Positions 1-5,520 of a stretch of DNA of 5,795 bases are shown piece after piece. Under the pieces are notes generated by a model, which saw only the letters and a program-made list of their open reading frames with translations, was not told the DNA's origin and did no database searches. Location: contig JAPLNJ010000543.1 of assembly GCA_026692885.1 (NCBI GenBank), positions 1 through 5,795 of the forward strand, given 5' to 3'. Source of the DNA: Planctomycetota bacterium. GTDB taxonomy: Bacteria; Planctomycetota; Planctomycetia; Pirellulales; Pirellulaceae. Every line of letters starts with the position of its first letter. Position 1 is the stretch's first letter. The translations under genes and the position numbers were made by a program.

Positions 1-128
1 GCAGCCAGCCAAAGGCTGGAAATACAAGCACGCCGCGCAAGCGAGTGGGTCCGTGGTGGACTGGCAAGCGAAATCCAGACCCACTCGCTTGCGCGTCGTG
101 CTTGTATTTCCAGCCTTTGGCTGGCTGC
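1..128. repeat. Large inverted repeat with 51-base arms
   Basis: Positions 1-51 and 78-128 are reverse complements with a single mismatch, separated by a 26-base centre. The outer part of each arm also forms a small hairpin (CCAGCC AAA GGCTGG). There is no GTAG at its visible ends, so it looks like a different repeat type from the GTAG elements. The element begins at the window edge, so the left arm may be longer. As RNA it would form a very stable stem, but neither end has the T-run of a terminator. Confidence 0.9.
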
Positions 129-129
129 A

Positions 130-258
130 AAGATGTTCACAGCAGTGGGATTGACGAACCTCACGGATCAGCCGTTCGCACGTCAGCAGGTAGCGGTAAT
201 CGTTGTCGCTGAACCGCTGCTGATCGCACCGCAAACTGCCTGCCGCCACCCAGATGTA
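130..258 (-). pseudogene. Possible coding remnant between two palindromes
   Basis: In the minus frame that is open from 348 to the left edge, the part between the two inverted repeats looks protein-like: mixed charged and aromatic residues including FSDNDYRYLLTCERLIREV, and GC-rich third positions over most of its length. No ATG precedes it. GTG at 249-247 is the nearest start, with only a poorly spaced GGAGAG upstream, and TGA at 351-349 closes the frame. The flanking repeats are in the same open frame. I do not recognise a family. It may be the tail of a gene broken by repeat insertions, or a chance frame. Confidence 0.25.
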
Positions 259-333
259 GCAGGGCTCTCCAGAGCCGTGCAGTTCGGCGCGAAATCCTGC
301 GGAAATCGGCACGGCTCTGGAGAGCCAGGCTAC
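256..333. repeat. GTAG-hairpin pair (BIME-like)
   Basis: Arms 256-280 and 309-333 are inverted with two adjacent mismatches just inside the GTAGC end. Each is itself a hairpin, GGCTCT CC AGAGCC, with GTAG at the outer end on its own strand (256-259, and 333-330 in reverse). The 28 bases between them are unrelated. The layout matches two REP units placed head to head. Confidence 0.85.
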
Positions 334-347
334 GGGAAATCGAAAAA

Positions 348-371
348 GTCACAGCGTCTCCGCGTGATGAC
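348..371 (+). repeat. Decayed copy of the TCATCACGC hairpin family
   Basis: The right half ctccgcgtgatgac matches the intact copies at 703-728 and 830-855. The left half has drifted (gtcacagcg) and the GTAG is gone. Positions 358-375 are a perfect 18-base inverted match to 826-843. Confidence 0.6.
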
Positions 372-517
372 AGCCTAAGTGGACAGCGCCACTTCGAGAG
401 AAACCGTTTGCTCTAACGGATTACTCTAGGAGACGTTGTGCAAAAATGACCCCCTCCAGCTTGCCTGGATGGTGAACCAGATTGACCGGCTAGAACCGAA
501 GCCCGCATGCTTCTCTG

Positions 518-568
518 CCCCTCTTCCCCCGCCCTGCCGCCTTCGGCGGCAGGGCGGGGGAAGAGGGG
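518..568. repeat. Perfect 24-base GC-rich hairpin
   Basis: Arms 518-541 and 545-568 are perfect reverse complements around a TTC loop. One strand of the stem is pyrimidine-rich (CCCCTCTTCCCCC) and the other purine-rich. Followed on the plus strand by TTTT at 571-574, one GA further on, so it could act as a terminator for plus-strand RNA, although no plus-strand gene is seen to its left. Confidence 0.85.
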
Positions 569-587
569 GATTTTGGAGGCGATCGTG

Positions 588-629
588 GTAGCCTGCGAAT
601 CTGATTCACCAACGGCACAAGGCCGTTGG
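588..629 (+). repeat. GTAG unit with two small hairpins
   Basis: GTAG at 588-591 is followed by the short palindrome GAATC T GATTC (597-607) and by CCAACGGC ACAAG GCCGTTGG (609-629, 8-base perfect stem). It has the GTAG-plus-hairpin order of the other elements but no mirrored partner, so it may be a single unit. Confidence 0.45.
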
Positions 630-670
630 GGTCTGGAACTTACAGGGGACGTGGCGCTGTCCAACTAAGA

Positions 671-802
671 ACCGGCGCATCAATAAGTGTCGGGTTTTCA
701 AAGTAGTCATCACGCTCCGCGTGATGACACTCCGCGTGATGACATGTCGTCACGGCGGAGCGTGACGACTACTATACTTGCGACACTTATTGATTCGCCG
801 GT
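671..802. repeat. Inverted repeat enclosing a GTAG-hairpin cluster
   Basis: Arms 671-692 and 781-802 match in 21 of 22 bases and contain ATCAATAAGTGTCG near the inner side. The enclosed DNA is the hairpin pair 703-772. The whole is flanked by a direct repeat CTAAGAAC at 665-672 and 804-811 that overlaps the left arm by two bases, which suggests insertion with a target duplication. Confidence 0.75.
703..772. repeat. Head-to-head pair of GTAG-TCATCACGC hairpins
   Basis: The left unit is GTAG (703-706) plus a perfect 10-base stem, 706-715 with 719-728, loop TCC. The right unit is inverted: stem 746-754 with 761-769 ending in CTAC (769-772). Outer arms 702-720 and 755-773 match in 18 of 19 bases. 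Between them is an extra half copy, actccgcgtgatgac (729-743). Confidence 0.85.
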
Positions 803-829
803 CCTAAGAACACGCGTCTTTCCGGGGCT

Positions 830-855
830 GTCATCACGCGGAGCGTGATGACTAC
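830..855 (-). repeat. Single GTAG-TCATCACGC hairpin
   Basis: On the minus strand GTAG (855-852) leads into a perfect 10-base stem, 843-852 with 830-839, loop of three bases. The sequence matches the left unit at 703-728 exactly. This is the hairpin nearest the stop codon of the large gene, about 70 bases downstream. Confidence 0.85.
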
Positions 856-924
856 TATAAATGCGCGCGGAAGAACACGAACCCGACGGACAACTGGTGC
901 AGAGCGGCACCCGAAGCGCCGGCA

Positions 925-3900
925 CTACCGGGACTTCTCCAGCGTTTCGATCAGGAAGAGGATTTCGGCGGCCATCGAGTAGTCCAAATCCGGGGCGTCG
1001 GCGAGGGTGCGGTCGCGGCGGCCGGCGACGATGGCTTGGAGAACGCGGAAGTAGGCCTGAAACGAAGCGTTGGCGTCGGGATCGGCGGCGAGTTGCTGGA
1101 GGAGGGACGCGGCTTCGGCCGAGGCGCCGGCGAGCAGGGACTGGGTCACGGCGAGGGCGATGCGGCCCGGCGGGTCGTGGTTCTCGCCGCCGTCGCGGCG
1201 GTAGGCGAGGTAGCAGACGTTGGCCTTGCCCTTCGCCTCCGCGGCGGCGGCGGGGTTGTCGGCGTCCGTCTCGATGTCGGCGAGGATGGACCAGGATGTC
1301 CACGGCAGCGCCGCGTGGCCGACCCGCGCTCTGCATTCGATCGCTCTGCGGATTTCCTGTCGCGATTCAGCCAGGCGGCCAAGTTTGCGCAGCGTTTCCG
1401 CGAGGTTGTTCCGCGCGAAACCTTCCTTCGCGAAGTCTTTAATCTCGGCATACTTGTCGGCTGCTTGGCGGTCAAAGACCGCCGCTTCCTCTGAGCGGCC
1501 AAGCACGGCGTCATACAGAATACCCAGTTGGCCGAGTGTGCTCGCCTGCCCGGCGACATCAGCGAGCCGCACCTTGATCGCGAGCGATTTTCGATAGGCA
1601 TCCTCCGCCGCTTCCGGCTGCCCCAGCTCCTGATAGACTCTGCCAGTCTGATGCCAAGCCCTCGCGAGTGCGCCCGGCTCGCCCAGTCGAGCGAACCGTT
1701 CGCGGGCTTCTTCATAGGCTTCCAACGCCTCTGGGTAACGGCGCTGTTGCAGGCGGACCGTTCCGAGTTGGCGCTTTCCTACTGCGAAACCCCGTTCGTC
1801 ACCCGCGCGCTCGTCGCGGCGGATGCCCTCTTCGTAGGCCATCGCCGCTTCGTCGAGCCGGCCCAGGTTGCGAAGACAGTCGCCCTGTTCTGTGAAGCAG
1901 ACGGACGCCATCCGTTCCGCGCCTTCGCCGGGACGCTCCTTGGCCACGGCCTCGAAGCGCTGGCGGGACTCGTCCAGCAGCGGCAGGGCCTGTTCCGAGC
2001 CGCCGGCCGTCTTCAACACGCGGGCCAGGAGGAAGCAAGCGACCGCCAGATCGTAATCGGCGCCGGGATATGCCTGCTCGCCCGCCGTCCGGGCGCGCTG
2101 GAGCAACTGCTGCGCGCCCTCGAACGCCTCGCGCAACCGCCCGCCGCCAAGCTGCTGCTCGATGCGAGTCCGCGCCGCCTCGAACCGCGCGTGATTCCAG
2201 GCGTCGCCCAGCGCCGCTGCCGCGGCGTCGCGCACCTGCCCGACGCGCTCCAGCAGACGCGGCTTGCCGAGCGATTGCAGCAGGCTGTAGAGCGAAGTGG
2301 CCAGATCAATCGTTGCCTCGGCATCCCCCGCGCGCTGTACGAGGTCGATCGCCGCGAGTTCGGCGTCCTGGCTCCGCTGCTGACCGAGAAACCCGGCATA
2401 CGCGCGCATCGCCTCGACCCAGCGGGCCGTGAGCTCTTCCGTACGATGGCCCTCCGAGGCCGTCGTCTGAGCGGCGTCTTCCGGTTTCGACGGCCTCGGA
2501 GGGCCGTCGTACGGAAGAGCGCGCAGGTAGGGGCAGAGCGCGGGATTGAGCGTGAGATGGTTGTAGCGGTTCGGCGTCGCCAGCCCCGTCGCGATCAACT
2601 CGCCCGCCAGCGCGCCCAGATCCGCATCTTCCCACTGCGTCATCGCGCGGAGCATGTCCAGATCGACGCCGCCGTGAAACACGCCGAGCACGCGCACCCG
2701 GTCGCGGTTGTCCTGCGACATGCGGCGGAGGGAAAGCTCGACGCTGGCGAAGAGGGAGTGCTCCCGGCTGCCGGGGAACTGCCGCTCCATCGCGGCCATC
2801 AGTTCGACGAGCGCTTCGCGGGTGGCGTCCACGCCCCGGCTCCGCAATTCCGGGGCCAGCAGCGCGAGCGTGCGGGCGTGGCCATGGACGGCCTCCACGA
2901 GCGCCTCGATGGATTCGCGCGCGGCATCACTCACGTAGGTTGGGACTCCGTCCCGACCGGCGGAGCTCGACGGGCTCGATACGGTGGGGACGGAGTCCCA
3001 ACCTACAGGGGCATCCAGCGCGCGCTCGACGAGCTTCACCGCATCTTCGCGATCGAGCCGGTGCAATTCGCGCCGGTGGCGGGCCGCGTCGAACGGCGCG
3101 GGCAACGCCTCGCGGCTGGTGAAGACAAGACGCGTGTCGCCCAGCTTCAACAGGCGTTCGCACAGCGCGAGGATGGCCTTCAGTTCGCGGCCCGCCTCCT
3201 CGGAAAGCGCCTGTAGGCCGGAACAAGCGCAGCGCAGTTCCGGCTCCACCGACGCGTCTGCTCGCGCGTCTGCTCGCGCGTCTGCCGGAGCTGCGCTGCG
3301 CTTGTTCCGGCCTACGTCGTAGGGCAGTTCTAGGATGCTCTCCATGTTGTCCACCACGAGCAGCGTGGATTGCTCGCGCAACGCGCGCTCGACTTCCATG
3401 ATCGCATCTTCAAGATCGCCTGCCGCTGAGAACTCTGTTCTGACCAACTGTTTTCCAAACGCATCAACTACCGCGCGCTGATTACCGTGCGTCTCAACCG
3501 AGACGAACGCGGCGCGCCGGATCTGATGCGACCGCACCATCCAGCGGGCGAACTCGGCGGCGAGCGCCGTCTTGCCTTCGCCGCCCTGGCCACGCACGAC
3601 GGCGTAGCGTGTGGGATAGGCTTCCAGCCTGTCTCCTCTCCCGCTGGCAGGCTGGAAGCCTACCCCACTAAACAGCAGCCGCTGGAGCGCGAGCAGTTCC
3701 CGGCTGCGCCCGACGAAACCGGTCTTTGGTTCGTCGGGCAGTCCGCCAAGACGCGACGCCAGGATCGTCCGCAAATCCTCCTGCGTCTGCGGCGCAGGCG
3801 TGCTGCGGAAGAGTTGCGGGTCGTCCTTTTCCTGGAAGAGCACGGGCACAAACCAGTCTTCGAGGCGCAACTCGCCCGCGCCGAAGATGCGCCCGCGAAA

Positions 3901-5514
3901 GGTGTCGTCCTTCAAGCCGCGCTGGCCGTCGAGCATGGCATCGCCTACGCGCTGGCCGTGGGCCAGCCCGGCGTAAAAGGTCTCCACAAACCGGCGCGCG
4001 GTCTCGACCAGCACGCTGTGGCTCATGGCCACGACGGAGGCCACGCCGCGTTGCAACAACTCGGAAGCCACGGACTCGGACGTGTCTTCCGCCTGGGCGG
4101 TTTGGCAGGCTTCGAGGAAGACCAGCGGAATCCGGTAGTCCTTCAGGAGCGGGCCGAGCTTGTCGGTGTGGACGGTCACGTGGCGGCGCTGGTCGAGTTT
4201 GTCCGTGTCGCGCGGATCCTCGAAGCACAGCCCGCCGAGGCCGACGCGGCGGTCATAGACGCCGTGGCCATCGAAGTGGACAACGTGATACGGCGCGCGG
4301 GCGTCGAAAGCCCGTTTGAGTTCCTTGCCCAAGGCGTCAAACGTGGGCGGACTGAGCACGTGGAGCCGCACGAGGCCGCCGAGTTGTTCCATGGCCTCGA
4401 CCAGCGGCAGCGCGCTGGCGCGGTGATCAATGTAACCGCAGGCCTCGTCCTCCGGCCGCGCGGTGACGAGCAGGACGCGAATCGGCGCCGCGACCACGGA
4501 AACGTCGAGCGTCCGCGTATTCGGCAGGCGCCGGCGGACGCGGGTGGGCTTCGCGCCTTGAAAGAGATAACCGTCGCCGTCGTGGAGCAGTTCCCACGGC
4601 AGGCCGAGCAGGAGCGTGGCGGCCTCGCGAACGGCCTCGGCGTCAGCGGCCGGGGTTCCGGCTTCCAGCGCCGCATCCACGTGAACGGAGAAGCGGCGGC
4701 CCGCGTGATCGCTGATCTTCGACCACGCGTTGACGACGTTCGCCGTGTGCGCCGCGGGCAGCGCGGCGTCGTGCAGGAGCCGGCCCCATTGCACGAGGTT
4801 GTCTTCCACCTTGCGCGCGCGGTCGCGGAAGTAGTGGCTCGGCCAGATGGCGTAGTGCTCTAGATACCAACGCAGTTCCCCGGCTTCGATGGGACCGATC
4901 GGAGCGATGAGCCGCCAGTTCTGCACGCTGGCCACTTCACGCTGCCCCGGCGTCGAAGGTTCATAGACGAGCCGGGCGCGGGCCGCAGGGCGGCGCACGC
5001 CGTTTTCCTCGTGGAACTTCAAGTCGGTGAGTTCCAGGACGAGTTCCTCCAGCGGCTCGGCGGTTGGCTGGGGCGGGACGGCCACTTCCGCCGGGAGCCG
5101 TTTGCCCATCGCCACGAGGATCGGATTCATCGCCGCCTCGACACCACCGGCGGCGCTGCTCACGGGAATGTAAAGCGGCTCATGGCCGAACAATTCTTCG
5201 AGGACGCCGAGTTTGGTGCCGTCGAGCGAGAGCACAAAGACCGGGAACTTGTCCCGGCCGCGCTGCTGCTGCACGTCGAGCGCGCGCCGCAGTTCCTTGC
5301 CGACCCACTTGGCCTGCAACGAATTCGGGCTGACCACGACCGCCACGGCCGACGAGTCTTCAATGGCCTGTTGGATTTCCGGCCAAAGCGGGTCGCCGGC
5401 GCGCAACTCGCGCGAATCAATCCACACTTCCTGCTTAAGGTCGGCGAGCGTCCAACGGAGTTCGCGGACGAATGCGTCGTCCAGCGAGCTATGGGAGATG
5501 AACAGTTTGGCCAT
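925..5514 (-). CDS. TIR-CHAT-STAND NTPase-TPR protein (putative NLR-like conflict/defence sensor)
   Basis: Multidomain cytoplasmic protein of 1529 residues, with no signal peptide or membrane segment seen. Residues 1-118 are a TIR domain: box 1 KLFISHSS at 3-10, WIDSREL at 31-37, Glu46 in WPEIQQAI as the likely NADase glutamate, then VVVSPNSL and WVGKEL. Residues ~150-590 are the CHAT region: a lead-in with ELRWYLEHY, then the caspase-like dyad His417 (FDGHG) and Cys470 (LEACQTA). Residues ~600-998 are a STAND ATPase: FVGR, Walker A GQGGEGKT 642-649 (Lys648), Walker B LLVVD 718-722, TSR 799-801, GHARTLALLA, and a winged-helix-like RVRVLGVFHGG. Residues ~1040-1400 hold TPR units (clear at about 1204, 1243, 1283, 1323, 1362), followed by a helical tail. 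The start is secure: TIR begins at once, an AGGAAG lies 9 bases upstream, and TAA is three codons upstream in frame. The stop is TAG. Four palindromic inserts add about 110 residues around the ATPase. By family analogy, TPR/STAND sensing would release TIR NADase and/or CHAT protease activity. Architecture is confident; the defence role is inferred. Confidence 0.93.
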   Translation of the reverse strand: MAKLFISHSSLDDAFVRELRWTLADLKQEVWIDSRELRAGDPLWPEIQQAIEDSSAVAVVVSPNSLQAKWVGKELRRALDVQQQRGRDKFPVFVLSLDGTKLGVLEELFGHEPLYIPVSSAAGGVEAAMNPILVAMGKRLPAEVAVPPQPTAEPLEELVLELTDLKFHEENGVRRPAARARLVYEPSTPGQREVASVQNWRLIAPIGPIEAGELRWYLEHYAIWPSHYFRDRARKVEDNLVQWGRLLHDAALPAAHTANVVNAWSKISDHAGRRFSVHVDAALEAGTPAADAEAVREAATLLLGLPWELLHDGDGYLFQGAKPTRVRRRLPNTRTLDVSVVAAPIRVLLVTARPEDEACGYIDHRASALPLVEAMEQLGGLVRLHVLSPPTFDALGKELKRAFDARAPYHVVHFDGHGVYDRRVGLGGLCFEDPRDTDKLDQRRHVTVHTDKLGPLLKDYRIPLVFLEACQTAQAEDTSESVASELLQRGVASVVAMSHSVLVETARRFVETFYAGLAHGQRVGDAMLDGQRGLKDDTFRGRIFGAGELRLEDWFVPVLFQEKDDPQLFRSTPAPQTQEDLRTILASRLGGLPDEPKTGFVGRSRELLALQRLLFSGVGFQPASGRGDRLEAYPTRYAVVRGQGGEGKTALAAEFARWMVRSHQIRRAAFVSVETHGNQRAVVDAFGKQLVRTEFSAAGDLEDAIMEVERALREQSTLLVVDNMESILELPYDVGRNKRSAAPADARADARADASVEPELRCACSGLQALSEEAGRELKAILALCERLLKLGDTRLVFTSREALPAPFDAARHRRELHRLDREDAVKLVERALDAPVGWDSVPTVSSPSSSAGRDGVPTYVSDAARESIEALVEAVHGHARTLALLAPELRSRGVDATREALVELMAAMERQFPGSREHSLFASVELSLRRMSQDNRDRVRVLGVFHGGVDLDMLRAMTQWEDADLGALAGELIATGLATPNRYNHLTLNPALCPYLRALPYDGPPRPSKPEDAAQTTASEGHRTEELTARWVEAMRAYAGFLGQQRSQDAELAAIDLVQRAGDAEATIDLATSLYSLLQSLGKPRLLERVGQVRDAAAAALGDAWNHARFEAARTRIEQQLGGGRLREAFEGAQQLLQRARTAGEQAYPGADYDLAVACFLLARVLKTAGGSEQALPLLDESRQRFEAVAKERPGEGAERMASVCFTEQGDCLRNLGRLDEAAMAYEEGIRRDERAGDERGFAVGKRQLGTVRLQQRRYPEALEAYEEARERFARLGEPGALARAWHQTGRVYQELGQPEAAEDAYRKSLAIKVRLADVAGQASTLGQLGILYDAVLGRSEEAAVFDRQAADKYAEIKDFAKEGFARNNLAETLRKLGRLAESRQEIRRAIECRARVGHAALPWTSWSILADIETDADNPAAAAEAKGKANVCYLAYRRDGGENHDPPGRIALAVTQSLLAGASAEAASLLQQLAADPDANASFQAYFRVLQAIVAGRRDRTLADAPDLDYSMAAEILFLIETLEKSR
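2433..2520. repeat. Palindromic element 4, in frame between winged-helix region and TPRs
   Basis: Inverted repeat with 33-base arms at 2433-2465 and 2488-2520, one mismatch, and a 22-base centre. Each arm folds on itself through a CGACGGCC/GGCCGTCG stem (one base changed in the left arm). Unlike elements 1-3, its hairpins are flanked by GTAC rather than GTAG. It encodes residues 999-1028, starting ALPYDGPPRPS and ending near HRTEEL, directly after the segment LNPALCPYLR that ends the ATPase/winged-helix part. Confidence 0.87.
2935..3006. repeat. Palindromic GTAG-hairpin element 3, exactly 24 codons in frame
   Basis: Inverted repeat with arms 2935-2959 and 2982-3006: the outer 20 bases match perfectly, 24 of 25 overall. 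It runs from GTAG to CTAC. Each arm has a small hairpin, GGGAC TCC GTCCC. The element covers 72 bases and encodes residues 837-860, beginning VGWDSVPT and ending RDGVPTY. It sits between the helix EDAVKLVERAL and the next helical part of the STAND module. Element ends coincide with codon ends. Confidence 0.88.
3213..3315. repeat. Palindromic GTAG-hairpin element 2, in frame after Walker B
   Basis: Inverted repeat with 32-base arms at 3213-3244 and 3284-3315, one mismatch. Outer ends are GTAG (3213-3216) and CTAC (3312-3315). Each arm folds alone through GCCGGAAC and GTTCCGGC or their near copies. It encodes residues 734-768, starting VGRNKRSAAP and ending CACSGLQ, a few residues after the Walker B strand LLVVDN. 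Its centre contains a 12-base tandem repeat. It is read through with no stop. It brings two cysteines (762 and 764), probably by accident of the DNA. Confidence 0.88.
3254..3285. repeat. 12-base tandem repeat inside element 2
   Basis: The unit gcgtctgctcgc occurs 2.7 times without error. Being a multiple of three, it encodes a four-residue repeat, ADAR ADAR ADA, in the protein. Copy number changes would stay in frame, so this loop may vary in length between strains. Confidence 0.85.
3611..3668. repeat. Palindromic GTAG-hairpin element 1, in frame just before Walker A
   Basis: Inverted repeat with 21-base arms at 3611-3631 and 3648-3668, one mismatch, and a 16-base centre. Each arm holds its own small hairpin (AGGCT TCC AGCCT). 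The minus-strand end carries GTAG (3663-3660); on the other arm the single mismatch turns it into ATAG. In the protein it supplies about residues 616-635, beginning GVGFQPAS and ending EAYPT, between the FVGR helix and the strand YAVVRG that leads to the P-loop. The segment interrupts otherwise normal STAND sequence and reads like an inserted surface loop. Confidence 0.88.
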
Positions 5515-5520
5515 ATCTGA

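Larger units (their letters stand above)
380..663. mobile_element. Segment bounded by 13-base perfect inverted repeats (MITE-like candidate)
   Basis: TGGACAGCGCCAC at 380-392 is the exact reverse complement of 651-663. The word CTAAG lies directly outside on the left (375-379) and one base outside on the right (665-669), as a short target duplication would. The 284 bases enclosed contain no gene, a long hairpin (518-568) and a GTAG unit (588-629). This looks like a small non-autonomous element, but the ends could also be remains of a longer hairpin. Confidence 0.4.
349..924. other. Gene-free region downstream of the big gene, filled with nested palindromes
   Basis: No convincing coding sequence here. 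Most of the stretch is accounted for by the hairpin elements listed separately. What remains (about 393-517, 630-650 and 856-924) shows nothing I can name. Because the large gene reads toward this region, the hairpins would be in its 3' untranslated RNA, where REP-type structures can stabilise or end messages. No classical hairpin plus U-run follows the stop codon on the minus strand. Confidence 0.7.

Noticed and set aside
133..378. 81-codon plus-strand frame starting MFTAVGL
   Set aside because: Its second half is just the 256-333 palindrome and repeat DNA, and the opposite strand looks more protein-like over 130-258.
413..664. 83-codon minus-strand frame
   Set aside because: Composed largely of the 518-568 hairpin and the GTAG unit; low-complexity translation and no ribosome site.
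346..855. CRISPR array
   Set aside because: Repeated units are palindromes in both orientations, with irregular spacing and no unique spacers of constant size.
1..924. tRNA or structured RNA gene
   Set aside because: Stems are simple inverted repeats; no cloverleaf, anticodon arm or TTCGA-type T loop in the right arrangement was found.
710..1336. 208-codon minus-strand frame overlapping the gene's 3' end
   Set aside because: Out-of-frame Arg/Pro-rich translation that runs from TPR-tail coding DNA into hairpin repeats.
1528..3216. 562-codon plus-strand open frame opposite the large gene
   Set aside because: Antisense shadow: GC-rich codons of the real gene leave the opposite strand open. 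The plus translation is Arg/Ala-rich with no motif, while the minus strand carries clear domains.
3487..4863. 458-codon plus-strand open frame
   Set aside because: Same shadow effect, lying exactly over the CHAT and Walker A coding region.
5011..5520. 169-codon plus-strand open frame over the TIR region
   Set aside because: Antisense to the strongly supported TIR domain; no recognisable protein features.
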